64,000 bases of DNA. It comes from an uncultured Collinsella sp. GTDB lineage: Bacteria > Actinomycetota > Coriobacteriia > Coriobacteriales > Coriobacteriaceae. Each line of letters starts with the position of its first letter. Position 1 is the first letter of the stretch. The notes beneath the pieces were generated by a model. The model was given only the letters and a program-made list of their open reading frames with translations, ran no database searches and was not told the DNA's origin. Below, in pieces: positions 50,651-58,810 of the stretch. The DNA lies in NCBI GenBank assembly GCA_900542305.1, contig UQMU01000003.1:1-64000 (forward strand), in the 5' to 3' direction. Both the position numbers and the translations under genes were made by a program.

Positions 50651-51682
50651 CTACTCAGACTGCCCACTCTTCTTGGCATGTTTGGACGGAGCGCTCAAGA
50701 AACGACCCGTCAGATAGTTCGCGGGACCGGAGACATCGATCCCCAGCAGCACGTGTCCTAGCCATAGGAACGCCACGAGCACCAGTAGAGGAATCACACA
50801 CGAGGTCACGATCATCACGATGACGCCTTCGATGAGGTCGGTCACCTGCTGCACGATCTCGTCGGTCATCTGCTTGGCACCGCTGGTTACCGACGTAACC
50901 AGGCTCGAGGCCCCGTCAGTCAACTGCTCGAGCACGTTCTTGGACTCTGTGGACTCGGCCTTTTTCTTGTTCGATTTTGAGCTGGTCTCGCCTGACTTGT
51001 CCGTGGTATCGGTCTTTTCCGCAGCGTCCGCTGCCTTTTGCTCAGCTTGCTCAATACTTACGCGATACGTTTCATCGACCTTCTGCGACACCCATACGCT
51101 CGCGGGCACAAGCGCCATGCCGATCACGGCAACCACCAGCACACGCGTCGCCACACGGCGCAGGACAGCGCTCGTGCTCCAGCGCCCATGAACGCCAAGC
51201 GACACCGCAAAGAGCACCAACGCAAACGGGATTAAGATGCCCAAGCCAACCGACCACAAAATCGTGAGCAAATATTTCTCGAGGTAGAGCACGGCGAGCA
51301 CGATGCCCAGGTTACCCGAAAGCTGCGCGAGCTGCTCGGCGACCGGCGTTCCCGTATCACCAGGCAGCGCGGTAATGCCCGCAGATAGCGCCACGCACGA
51401 GGTCGTGAGCGCCAAAACATTGCCCTTCTTTTGATCGATGACCTCGATGGTGGAGTCCCATGTCTTGGTATCGGCAAAATGCGGACGAGCTACAAAGCCC
51501 GACAGCAGCGCCAGCACCACGAGCGCAACGATAAAGCCAATCTGCAGCTTTTTGTTTGCGCACACGACATCGGACAGGCTGGGCTGCAGCTCGGTTACCG
51601 TCGTGCGCTCGGTTATCTGGACAGGACGCCCATGAGCCATCTCGTGCGCGCCTCTTTTTTGTATTGACCCGTTATCCGGCAT
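50651..51682 (-). CDS. Multi-pass membrane protein, unknown function
   Basis: 343 residues with GAGGAGG ahead of ATG 51682. A cytoplasmic N-terminus of about 47 residues is followed by a first membrane helix and a ~60-residue extracytoplasmic part. Two or three helices follow, then a Lys/Glu/Ser-rich coiled region (about residues 215-260), and finally one or two helices. I do not recognise the family. It sits between lacA and lacF but has its own terminator and no sugar-transport features, so it may be unrelated to lactose use. Confidence 0.8.
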   Translation of the reverse strand: MPDNGSIQKRGAHEMAHGRPVQITERTTVTELQPSLSDVVCANKKLQIGFIVALVVLALLSGFVARPHFADTKTWDSTIEVIDQKKGNVLALTTSCVALSAGITALPGDTGTPVAEQLAQLSGNLGIVLAVLYLEKYLLTILWSVGLGILIPFALVLFAVSLGVHGRWSTSAVLRRVATRVLVVAVIGMALVPASVWVSQKVDETYRVSIEQAEQKAADAAEKTDTTDKSGETSSKSNKKKAESTESKNVLEQLTDGASSLVTSVTSGAKQMTDEIVQQVTDLIEGVIVMIVTSCVIPLLVLVAFLWLGHVLLGIDVSGPANYLTGRFLSAPSKHAKKSGQSE

Positions 51683-51774
51683 TTGGATACCTCCTCAGTC
51701 CGGCGTTTAATGCGAAAGAAAGTATACCCACCGAGCAAAAATCGAACGGGAGGACCAACGGAGCGCACCAAGAC

Positions 51775-51893
51775 TGTCCCCAATGACTAGTCGTTTAAGA
51801 ACGTCCCCAATGACTATCACGGGATGAGTTGCGGTGGAATAGGGATTGTTTTGTGCCCGCCGGCCCCTATTCAGTCCCTATTTCACCGCAACT
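51775..51893. repeat. GGGGACGTTCTT-family repeat copy 2 and imperfect palindrome
   Basis: TAGTCGTTTAAGAACGTCCC (within 51775-51815) repeats 13134-13168 almost exactly. Directly after it, AGTTGCGGTGGAATAGGGA (51827-51845) pairs with TCCCTATTTCACCGCAACT (51875-51893) with one mismatch. No gene is present in the 287 bp between the membrane protein and lacF. Confidence 0.55.
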
Positions 51894-51911
51894 TAGGCTG
51901 AGGGACAGAAA

Positions 51912-51939
51912 AGCCCTGCCGCGGGGTTGCGGCAGGGCT
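51912..51939 (-). terminator. Terminator after lacF
   Basis: AGCCCTGCCGC and GCGGCAGGGCT form a perfect 11-bp stem, followed on the minus strand by TTTTC, 31 bp after the lacF stop. Confidence 0.88.
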
Positions 51940-51969
51940 CTTGGAAGGGGACTTGGTTGTGAGTGCGTG

Positions 51970-52308
51970 TTAGGCGAGCTTGGCCTCGAGCTCGGCGATG
52001 CGCTTATAGGCATCGATGGTAAAGCGGGTCTGCTTCTCCAGGATCATAGTGGTCATGAGAGTGTCCTGAGCGTGAGCCATGATGAAGGTCATCTCCATCT
52101 CGCCACCGCCGGCCTCCTGCGAAAGCAGTTTGGTCTGCGTGTCGTGGGCACCGATGAGCGCATCGCTGGCATCCTTGTGCAGCTGTTCGGCCTTCTCAAA
52201 GTCACCCTCGCGAGCAGCATCGAGCGCTGCAAGCAGATCGGTCTGGGCGTCACCTGCGTATGCGACGATCTCGAATCCAACCATCGAGATTTCTTCTTTG
52301 GTTGCCAT
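51970..52308 (-). CDS. lacF: PTS lactose-specific IIA component
   Basis: 112 residues, a complete lactose/cellobiose IIA. The phosphorylated His is 79 in I-M-A-H-A-Q-D-T-L-M-T, and the N-terminus has the typical V-G-F-E-I-V-A-Y-A-G-D-A. It passes phosphate from HPr to the IIB domain of LacE-type permeases. It is the only IIA gene in the window against three IICB genes, so it may serve all of them. The site TTCAAACAAAAAAGAACA at 52393 and ACCGTTCACGG at 52452 lie upstream. Confidence 0.94.
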   Translation of the reverse strand: MATKEEISMVGFEIVAYAGDAQTDLLAALDAAREGDFEKAEQLHKDASDALIGAHDTQTKLLSQEAGGGEMEMTFIMAHAQDTLMTTMILEKQTRFTIDAYKRIAELEAKLA

Positions 52309-52392
52309 ATTGCGTTCCTTTCACATATGAACCAATGGAGAGCATCGCGTCCGGGCATACGCGCTGCGTTGTGTATGACAGAAACAATAACA

Positions 52393-52462
52393 TTCAAACA
52401 AAAAAGAACAGCTCAAAACGTAATTTCGAGCTATGAACGGTCACTTTTCGCCCGTGAACGGT
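52393..52462. promoter_or_regulatory. lacF promoter region operators
   Basis: TTCAAACAAAAAAGAACA (52393-52410) is the reverse of a TGTTCTTTTTTG-type site like those before lacA. CCGTGAACGGT (52452-52462) is an exact inverted ACCGTTCACGG; a half version, TGAACGGT, lies at 52434. Confidence 0.5.
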
Positions 52463-52522
52463 TTTTAAACCAATCTGAACAATATCAAACACAATTATCG
52501 GCAACCCAAACAGGACCGCACC

Positions 52523-53527
52523 CTAACACAAATCGCGCACCGTATCGCCCTCTACGAGCACACCGGGGATCAGCATGTGCTCCACGCCAGACGCACCCCC
52601 ATCGGCGCCGGCAATCTTGTCGACCGCCCACATGCCGACGCGCTTGTTGTCAAAGCGCACCGTGGTCAGGCGACGGTCGGGCACGATATCGCCCAGGCTG
52701 TCATCAACACCCACCACGCTCACGTCCTCGGGCACGTGCTTTCCGCGCGACTCGAGTCCGCGAATGCAGCCGTAGGCCATGGCGTCGTTGGAAGCATAAA
52801 TGGCCGTACAGGTCGGATCGTCCGCCAGAGCCTGACCGGCAGCATACCCGCTCTGTGCCGTCCAATCGCCACGAACGAGTCGCGGTGGCTCGATGCCATG
52901 CGCGCGCAATGTCTCGCGCCAGCCTTCCTCGCGCCGCATGCCCGAAAGCGAGCGCTCGGGACACGAGATAAAGTGCACGGTCTTGTGTCCCTGCCCCAGC
53001 AAGTACTCGACAACCTGGCGTGAGCAATCGAGCTGATCGTTATCGACCGTCGAGCACAGTGGGTGCTCCAGCATGGTAACGAGCACCGTCTGCATGCCAG
53101 GTAGCGGCTCGAAGGTGCCAAAGTCCGCCGGCATGCGATTCATGATCACGACCATGCCGTCTACCGGCAGCGCGCTCATACGCGACGATGCGCTCTCGAG
53201 GGTATAGGGATGTCCATCTACTTTAGTGAGTGTGATGGCATAGCCATGTTTGTCGGCCGCGGCGGCAAAGCCCTCCATACGGTCGAGGTTGCCGGTACCG
53301 GTAATGTTGAACATGGCGACGCCGACGGTCTTAAACTTGCCACGGCGCAGCGATCGACCGGCGAAATTGGGGCGATACCCCAGCTCGCGCATGGCGGCAC
53401 GCACGCGTTCCTTGGTCTCGGGGCGCACACTGGGCGAATCGTGCACGGTGCGCGAGACCGTCTGCTCCGAAACGCCCGCGAGGCGCGCCACGTCTTTGAC
53501 GGATACCGATTTTTTAACAGCGGCCAT
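52523..53527 (-). CDS. LacI-family repressor of the lacE-lacG module
   Basis: 334 residues. The HTH is V-S-V-K-D-V-A-R-L-A-G-V-S-E-Q-T-V-S-R-T, so the residues at LacI positions 17-18 are Glu-Gln. The sensor domain matches the other three LacI proteins of the window and ends G-V-D-D-S-L-G-D-I. It is divergent from lacE over 357 bp that hold three operators with a GTTGCCAT right half. The ligand is probably a beta-galactoside or a phosphorylated product (inference). Confidence 0.92.
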   Translation of the reverse strand: MAAVKKSVSVKDVARLAGVSEQTVSRTVHDSPSVRPETKERVRAAMRELGYRPNFAGRSLRRGKFKTVGVAMFNITGTGNLDRMEGFAAAADKHGYAITLTKVDGHPYTLESASSRMSALPVDGMVVIMNRMPADFGTFEPLPGMQTVLVTMLEHPLCSTVDNDQLDCSRQVVEYLLGQGHKTVHFISCPERSLSGMRREEGWRETLRAHGIEPPRLVRGDWTAQSGYAAGQALADDPTCTAIYASNDAMAYGCIRGLESRGKHVPEDVSVVGVDDSLGDIVPDRRLTTVRFDNKRVGMWAVDKIAGADGGASGVEHMLIPGVLVEGDTVRDLC

Positions 53528-53546
53528 AGGTCGATCTTTCTATGTC

Positions 53547-53557
53547 AACGATGCCAT
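53547..53557. promoter_or_regulatory. lacE-module operator 1 (AACGATGCCAT)
   Basis: Part of ATGTCAACGATGCCAT, 20 bp upstream of the LacI start; one base differs from the core of the other two sites. Position suggests autoregulation. Confidence 0.5.
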
Positions 53558-53639
53558 TGGTGGCACCCTACGCAGTCAAATGAAACGTCTTCAAGTATAT
53601 CTAACGCCTCCCCCACCATACGCTCACCACCCAAAACCT

Positions 53640-53650
53640 ACCGTTCACCG
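53640..53650. promoter_or_regulatory. ACCGTTCACCG site
   Basis: One mismatch to ACCGTTCACGG, 235 bp before lacE. Confidence 0.35.
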
Positions 53651-53684
53651 ACATTTTTGCTTCCCCAAACGGCTTTTTGCGCCC

Positions 53685-53703
53685 AAATGTTAACGTTGCC
53701 ATT
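53685..53703. promoter_or_regulatory. lacE-module operator 2
   Basis: Contains ATGTTAACGTTGCCAT, which fits the 16-bp frame ATG-N3-ACGT-N3-CAT. Confidence 0.65.
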
Positions 53704-53803
53704 GCGCAAACACAGAGCCACCGGGCGGCTCAAACGTTTACGCATAAGGAATCGACGGTTCGCAGGCACAGGAACCACCGGTTCGCGTCTTTTTTTGTGT
53801 CGC

Positions 53804-53825
53804 AAAATGGCAACGTCAACATTTT
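53804..53825. promoter_or_regulatory. lacE-module operator 3 (inverted)
   Basis: The reverse complement contains ATGTTGACGTTGCCAT. It ends about 60 bp before lacE. Confidence 0.65.
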
Positions 53826-53884
53826 GGCAACAGAACGCCAAAAGCTACCATCGTTGCTAACCCACCGACTCTTAGGAGCATTGC

Positions 53885-55660
53885 ATGGAGCAACTCATCG
53901 CCACCATCGAAAAAGGCCAGCCCTTTTTCAACGCGATCGCCCGCAACAAGTACCTCAAGGCGATCCGCGACGGCTTTATCTCCGTCATCCCCATCATCAT
54001 CTTCTCGTCCATCTTCTGCCTGGTAGCCTCGGTCCCCAACATCTGGGGTTTCTACTGGCCCGATGACATCAACAACGCCCTGTGGAAGTGCTACAACTAC
54101 TCCATGGGCATCCTGGCCATCGCCTGCGCCGCCACCACGGCCAAGCACTTCGCCGACGCGCAGAACCGCGACCTGCCCAAGAACAACCAGATCAACTTTA
54201 TCTCGTGCATGTGCGCGGCCATCATCGGCTTCTTGCTCCTTTCGAGCGACACGATCGCCACGGACGCTGCCAGCGGCTTCAACACCACCTACCTTGGTTC
54301 CAAGGGCCTGCTGACCGCCTTCATCGCTGCGTTTGTGACCGGCATCATCTACAAGTTCTTCATTAAGCGCAACATCACCGTCAAGATGCCCGAGCAGGTT
54401 CCGCCCAACATCTCGCAGACCTTTAAGGACATCATCCCCTTCTCCGTCTGCATCACCGTCTTTTGGGTCTTTGACATAGCCTTCCGCGCTGCTTTTGGCT
54501 TCTGCTTTGCCCAGGGCGTCATCCAGGTGTTCCAGCCCCTGTTCACCGCTGCCGACGGCTACATCGGCCTCGCTGTGATCTACGGCGCCATGAGCCTGTT
54601 CTGGTTCGTCGGCGTCCACGGTCCCTCGATCGTCGAGCCCGCCATCGCCGCCGCCCTCGTTGCCAACATGACCGACAACCTGGCTGCGTTCCAGGCTGGC
54701 CAGCACGCTTCCGCTGTCCTGACCCAGGGTGCCCAGTACTTCGTCGTCTGCATGGGCGGCACCGGCGCCACACTCGTCCTGGTCTTTATGTTCTGCTTCC
54801 TGGCCAAGTCTCAGGAGATGCGCGCCGTCGGTAAGGCCGCCATCGTCCCCGTGTGCTTTGCCGTCAACGAGCCGCTGCTGTTCGCCGCACCCATCGTGCT
54901 CAACCCCGTCTTCTTTGTCCCGTTTGTCTTTGCCCCGATCGCCAACATCTGGATCCTCAAGATCTTTATCGACTTCTTGGGCATGAACGGCTTTATGTAC
55001 ACCCTGCCTTGGACCGTCCCCGGCCCCATCGGCACTATCATGGGCTTGGGCTTCCAGCCGCTCGCCTTTGTGATGCTCGCCATCATCCTGATCGTCGACT
55101 TTGCCCTGTACTACCCGTTCTTCCGTGCCTATGACGCCCAGAAGTGCGCCGAGGAGGCCGAGATCTCCCAGGAGGAGCTCGCCGCCAAGAACGCCGAGAA
55201 GGCCGCCAAGCTCAACGATGCCTTCCAGGGCAAGGCCGATGCCAAGAGCGTTGCCGCCGGCGCTGCCGCCGAGGCCGTGAAGGCTGACGCCCCCGCCGCT
55301 TCCGCAGCACCCGCTGCCGAGGCTACGACCGCCAGCGACCTCAACGGCAAGCGCGTGCTCGTGCTCTGCCAGGGTGGCGGTACCTCGGGCCTGCTCGCTA
55401 ACGCGCTGGCTAAGGCCGCCAAGGAGCGCGGCATCAATCTTGAGACCGCTGCCGAGGCATATGGCAACCACGTCGACATGCTCCCCGACTTTGACCTAGT
55501 CGTCCTGGCCCCGCAGGCTGCCAGCTACCTGGCCGACCTGCAGAAGGACTGCGAGCGCGTGGGCAACAAGTGCGTCGCCTGCCGCGGTAAGCAGTACATC
55601 GAGCTCTCCCAGAACGGCGACAAGTCTCTCGCCTTCGTCTCCGAGCAGCTTTCGAAGTAA
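53885..55660 (+). CDS. lacE: PTS lactose-specific IICB component
   Basis: 591 residues. The N-terminal IIC domain (about residues 1-420) has about ten membrane helices and the family blocks V-G-V-H-G-P-S-I-V, V-N-E-P-L-L-F-A-A-P-I-V and L-G-M-N-G-F. An Ala-rich linker of about 70 residues leads to the IIB domain, whose phosphorylated Cys is 495 in V-L-V-L-C-Q-G-G-G-T-S. It imports and phosphorylates lactose or a related beta-galactoside. A stem at 55670 separates it from lacG, perhaps lowering lacG expression. Confidence 0.94.
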   Translation: MEQLIATIEKGQPFFNAIARNKYLKAIRDGFISVIPIIIFSSIFCLVASVPNIWGFYWPDDINNALWKCYNYSMGILAIACAATTAKHFADAQNRDLPKNNQINFISCMCAAIIGFLLLSSDTIATDAASGFNTTYLGSKGLLTAFIAAFVTGIIYKFFIKRNITVKMPEQVPPNISQTFKDIIPFSVCITVFWVFDIAFRAAFGFCFAQGVIQVFQPLFTAADGYIGLAVIYGAMSLFWFVGVHGPSIVEPAIAAALVANMTDNLAAFQAGQHASAVLTQGAQYFVVCMGGTGATLVLVFMFCFLAKSQEMRAVGKAAIVPVCFAVNEPLLFAAPIVLNPVFFVPFVFAPIANIWILKIFIDFLGMNGFMYTLPWTVPGPIGTIMGLGFQPLAFVMLAIILIVDFALYYPFFRAYDAQKCAEEAEISQEELAAKNAEKAAKLNDAFQGKADAKSVAAGAAAEAVKADAPAASAAPAAEATTASDLNGKRVLVLCQGGGTSGLLANALAKAAKERGINLETAAEAYGNHVDMLPDFDLVVLAPQAASYLADLQKDCERVGNKCVACRGKQYIELSQNGDKSLAFVSEQLSK

Positions 55661-55669
55661 GTAACGCGT

Positions 55670-55705
55670 AAGGGCCAGCCGACCATCCACAGCCGGCTGG
55701 CCCTT
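55670..55705 (+). terminator. Stem between lacE and lacG
   Basis: AAGGGCCAGCCG pairs with CGGCTGGCCCTT over a 12-base loop. There is no clear T-run, so it is more likely a partial attenuator or an mRNA-stabilising stem within the operon. Confidence 0.65.
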
Positions 55706-55727
55706 CGATTTAGACGATTGGATCATC

Positions 55728-57167
55728 ATGTCCGTTAATCCCGCTAGCGTCACCAACCCGCCCGCGCAGTTTCCCGAGGACTTTGTCTTTGGCGGCGCCA
55801 CCGCTGCCTACCAGGTAGAGGGCGAGACCCGCACCCACGGTAAGGGCAAGGTTGCCTGGGACGACTTCCTGGAGGCCCAGGGCCGCTTCTCCCCCGATCC
55901 CGCTTCCGACTTCTACAACCAGTACCCCGTCGATCTGGAGCTGTGCGAGGAGTTCGGCATCAACGGCATTCGCCTCTCCATCGCCTGGAGCCGCATCTTC
56001 CCCAATGGCACCGGCGAGATCAACCCCGAGGGCGTGCAGTTCTACCACGACCTCTTTGCCGAGTGCCACAAGCACCACGTTGAGCCCTTTGTCACGCTGC
56101 ATCACTTTGACACGCCGCTTCCCCTCTTTGAAAAGGGGGACTTCCTCAACCGTGAGACCATCGACGCCTTTGTGGACTTTGCCACCTTCTGCTTTAAGGA
56201 ATACGCCGACCAGGTGACCTACTGGTTCACCTTTAACGAGATCTGGGCCGACGCCTCCAACACCTACATCGAGGGCACCTTCCCCGGTGGTGTTAAGGCG
56301 CACCTGGCCGAGGCCTTCCAGTGCGAGCACAACATGATGCTCGCTCACGCCAAGGCAGTCCTGGCCTTCCACAACGGTGGCTTTAAGGGCAAGATCGGCG
56401 TCATCCAGTCGCTGGAGTTTAAGTACCCGCTCAACGAGAACGATCCTGCCGACATCAAGGCCGCCAACAACGAGCACGTGCTGCAGAACCAGTTCCTGCT
56501 CGACGCCACCTTCCGCGGCGACTACGCGCCCGACACGCTCGAGTGCGCCAACCGCCTGGCTGCCGTTTCGGGCGGCACCATCGAGATCCTGGACGAGGAC
56601 CTCGAGATCATGCGCGAGGCTGCGCTCTACAACGACTACCTGGGCGTTAACAACTACCAGTGCCGCTTCCTCAAGGCATACGATGGCGAGAACGACCTGC
56701 ACCACAACGGTACGGGCGAAAAGGGCACCGGCCGCTGGCGCGTCAAGGGCATCGGCGAGCACGTGAACAAGCCCGGCATCCCCACCACCGACTGGGACTG
56801 GATCATCTATCCCGAGGGTCTGTTCGATCTGCTCGTCTACATTAAGCAGCGCTATCCCAACTACAAGCAGATCTTCATCACCGAGAACGGCATGGGCTAC
56901 AAGGATCCCTACAAGGACGGCTTTGTGGATGACCAGCCCCGCATCGACTACATCGAGCAGCACCTGCGCTGGCTGCTCAAGGCTATGGAGGTCGGCGTCA
57001 ACGTGGGCGGCTACTTCCTGTGGAGCCTGCAGGACCAGTTCTCCTGGACCAACGGTTACAACAAGCGCTACGGCTTCTTCTACGTAGACTTTGAGACCCA
57101 GAAGCGCACGCCCAAGGCAAGCGCCTACTGGTATAAGCACGTGGCGCAGACCCGTCGTCTGGACTAG
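55728..57167 (+). CDS. lacG: 6-phospho-beta-galactosidase (GH1)
   Basis: 479 residues. GH1 acid/base Glu 171 in W-F-T-F-N-E, and nucleophile Glu in F-I-T-E-N-G near 385. The C-terminal F-S-W-T-N-G-Y-N-K-R-Y holds the Ser, Lys and Tyr that bind the 6-phosphate in LacG, and the Trp that marks galacto- rather than gluco-specific enzymes. It cleaves lactose-6-P to galactose-6-P and glucose in the cytoplasm. It is the second gene of the lacE-lacG operon, ending at a strong terminator. Confidence 0.94.
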   Translation: MSVNPASVTNPPAQFPEDFVFGGATAAYQVEGETRTHGKGKVAWDDFLEAQGRFSPDPASDFYNQYPVDLELCEEFGINGIRLSIAWSRIFPNGTGEINPEGVQFYHDLFAECHKHHVEPFVTLHHFDTPLPLFEKGDFLNRETIDAFVDFATFCFKEYADQVTYWFTFNEIWADASNTYIEGTFPGGVKAHLAEAFQCEHNMMLAHAKAVLAFHNGGFKGKIGVIQSLEFKYPLNENDPADIKAANNEHVLQNQFLLDATFRGDYAPDTLECANRLAAVSGGTIEILDEDLEIMREAALYNDYLGVNNYQCRFLKAYDGENDLHHNGTGEKGTGRWRVKGIGEHVNKPGIPTTDWDWIIYPEGLFDLLVYIKQRYPNYKQIFITENGMGYKDPYKDGFVDDQPRIDYIEQHLRWLLKAMEVGVNVGGYFLWSLQDQFSWTNGYNKRYGFFYVDFETQKRTPKASAYWYKHVAQTRRLD

Positions 57168-57212
57168 CGGCTTGCGGGGTTACCCGCCCACATAACCTGT
57201 CCCCATTTCTCA

Positions 57213-57257
57213 GCCGGGGGCGGCACGTCACACGGCGCGCCGCCCCCGGCCTTTTTT
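57213..57257 (+). terminator. Terminator after lacG
   Basis: GCCGGGGGCGGC (57213-57224) pairs exactly with GCCGCCCCCGGC (57239-57250), followed by CTTTTTT. Confidence 0.92.
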
Positions 57258-57275
57258 GGGCAGACCGTACCGCAC

Positions 57276-57423
57276 GTTTGTCTCAATCTGTAACATCTAG
57301 CTGAGTTTTTGGGTCCTAGCTGTTACAGATTGAGACGAACAGGATTGCTCTTTCCGAAGAATCTAAATCTGTAACACGTAGCCCGCTTTTGACCGTCTAC
57401 CTGTTACAAATCGAGACAAACGG
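57276..57423. repeat. Two palindromic AATCTGTAAC repeats
   Basis: Copy 1 (57276-57340) has arms GTCTCAATCTGTAAC and GTTACAGATTGAGAC around an inner TAG...TTTTTGGG loop. Copy 2 (57362-57423) has TCTAAATCTGTAAC and GTTACAAATCGAGAC. Three more copies are at 62285-62508. Both clusters lie between the 3' end of a PTS/GH1 operon and the 3' end of a LacI gene. Confidence 0.75.
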
Positions 57424-57431
57424 AGTAGGAC

Positions 57432-58460
57432 CTAACCCCGTATGTCCCTAACAGTCGAGCGTTCGACCAGCGTGCTCGGCACATGAATCGCCTCGATAGA
57501 CGAGCTCTCTCCAATCGCCGCCTCAAACGCAAGCTTACCGACACCGCGCAAATCAAATCGCAGCGTCGTCAGCCGATTGTGAGGAACAAGTCCCTCGAGT
57601 GCGTCGTCGATACCAACCACGCTCACGTCGTCGGGCACGGACAGGCCCGCGTTCTCGAGCGCGGCGATAACGCCCAGCGCCATCTGGTCATTTGCCGCAA
57701 GCACGGCAGTCGGCGCCTGCGACCCGCCGGCAAGCACCTCGGCCGCAATCCGCTCGCCCATGGCGTACCCACTGTCCGCACTCCAATCGCCACGCAGCAT
57801 CGGAGCGGCATCGACATGAGCACGACCCAGCGTATCGCGCCAACCGGCCTCACGAAAACGCGAGGAAATCGAGTTTTCCGGACCCGCCACAAACCGCATA
57901 TTCGAGTGACCATGTTCCAGCAGATAATTGGTCAACAGCTCGCACGAACCATACTGGTCGGAGTCGATCGTCGTGCAGCGCGGATGCGCATACATGGACA
58001 GGATGACCGTTCGCACTCCCGGCTGGGGAACAAACTCCTCAAAATCGGGAGCCATGCGGTTCATGTTGAGAATCATGCCGTCGACGGGTCGCTCGACCAT
58101 GCGGCGCGAGGCATCGGCAAGTGCATAGGGCTTGTCGCCGCCCATCTCGATCATAGTGACGGCAAAATCGTGCTCGCGCGCCGCTTGCATGATACCCTCG
58201 AGCGTCGCCAGGTTACCGACACGTGTGATGTTGTACATGCACAGGCCAATAGAACGATACGACCCGCCGCGCAACGCCGTTCCAGCAAAATTGGGACGAA
58301 AGCCCAGCTCTTCCATGGCGGCCAGCACACGCTTGCGCGTCTTTTCCGTCACGTTGGGCATACCGTTGACCACGCGAGACACAGTCTGGCGGCTCACGCC
58401 AGCGAGCGCCGCAACCTCTGCCGCGCTCGCCGAACGACCATTCCTTGTCCGCTGAGCCAT
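57432..58460 (-). CDS. LacI-family repressor of the second GH1-PTS module
   Basis: 342 residues from ATG 58460; an in-frame GTG at 58469 is possible and the open frame reaches 58517. The HTH is A-S-A-A-E-V-A-A-L-A-G-V-S-R-Q-T-V-S-R-V, giving Arg-Gln at LacI positions 17-18. The sensor domain is close to that of the gal LacI (both have R-M-A-P-D-F-E). It is divergent from the GH1 gene at 58811, with three operators carrying a GTGCTCAT right half. Confidence 0.91.
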   Translation of the reverse strand: MAQRTRNGRSASAAEVAALAGVSRQTVSRVVNGMPNVTEKTRKRVLAAMEELGFRPNFAGTALRGGSYRSIGLCMYNITRVGNLATLEGIMQAAREHDFAVTMIEMGGDKPYALADASRRMVERPVDGMILNMNRMAPDFEEFVPQPGVRTVILSMYAHPRCTTIDSDQYGSCELLTNYLLEHGHSNMRFVAGPENSISSRFREAGWRDTLGRAHVDAAPMLRGDWSADSGYAMGERIAAEVLAGGSQAPTAVLAANDQMALGVIAALENAGLSVPDDVSVVGIDDALEGLVPHNRLTTLRFDLRGVGKLAFEAAIGESSSIEAIHVPSTLVERSTVRDIRG

Positions 58461-58519
58461 GCCTTCCACGCTAACCTGCTTCCCAACTATTCCCCGCGCC
58501 CATGGCGCATCGTACATAC

Positions 58520-58537
58520 ATTGATAACGTGCTCATG
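58520..58537. promoter_or_regulatory. GH1-module operator 1
   Basis: The right half AACGTGCTCAT is exact (58526-58536); the left half is TTGAT instead of ATGTT. It lies 66 bp upstream of the LacI start. Confidence 0.5.
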
Positions 58538-58603
58538 ATACCCGAGCCATATACCACAACATGAAAACTTCTGTCAATCAAAACCGCTTACCGAACAAAT
58601 ACA

Positions 58604-58614
58604 ACCGTTCGCGG
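58604..58614. promoter_or_regulatory. ACCGTTCGCGG site
   Basis: The Gxx variant of the shared motif, identical to the inverted site at 30048; about 207 bp before the GH1 gene. Confidence 0.45.
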
Positions 58615-58652
58615 CTGTTTGAAGTTGTTTTGTTTCTATACATCCCAGCCGG

Positions 58653-58668
58653 ATGTTAACGTGCTCAT
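58653..58668. promoter_or_regulatory. GH1-module operator 2
   Basis: ATGTTAACGTGCTCAT fits the 16-bp frame exactly. Confidence 0.7.
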
Positions 58669-58674
58669 TGTCAA

Positions 58675-58690
58675 ATGTTCACGTGCTCAT
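58675..58690. promoter_or_regulatory. GH1-module operator 3
   Basis: ATGTTCACGTGCTCAT, 22 bp after operator 2, two helical turns, so cooperative binding is plausible. Confidence 0.7.
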
Positions 58691-58810
58691 TTTGGTTCTA
58701 ATCATTTTAAGATAGTGTTTATCGGGCTTTTTCACCGCTGAACGCTAACCAGGGAGCCTCCTGAGCACAAACGCACAATATCGAACAGCGAGACGAGAGG
58801 GTGTATGCAT

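Noticed and set aside
53816..55471. A 551-codon antisense frame over lacE
   Set aside because: It lies opposite a full-length IICB gene and has no recognisable domain; it is a shadow frame.
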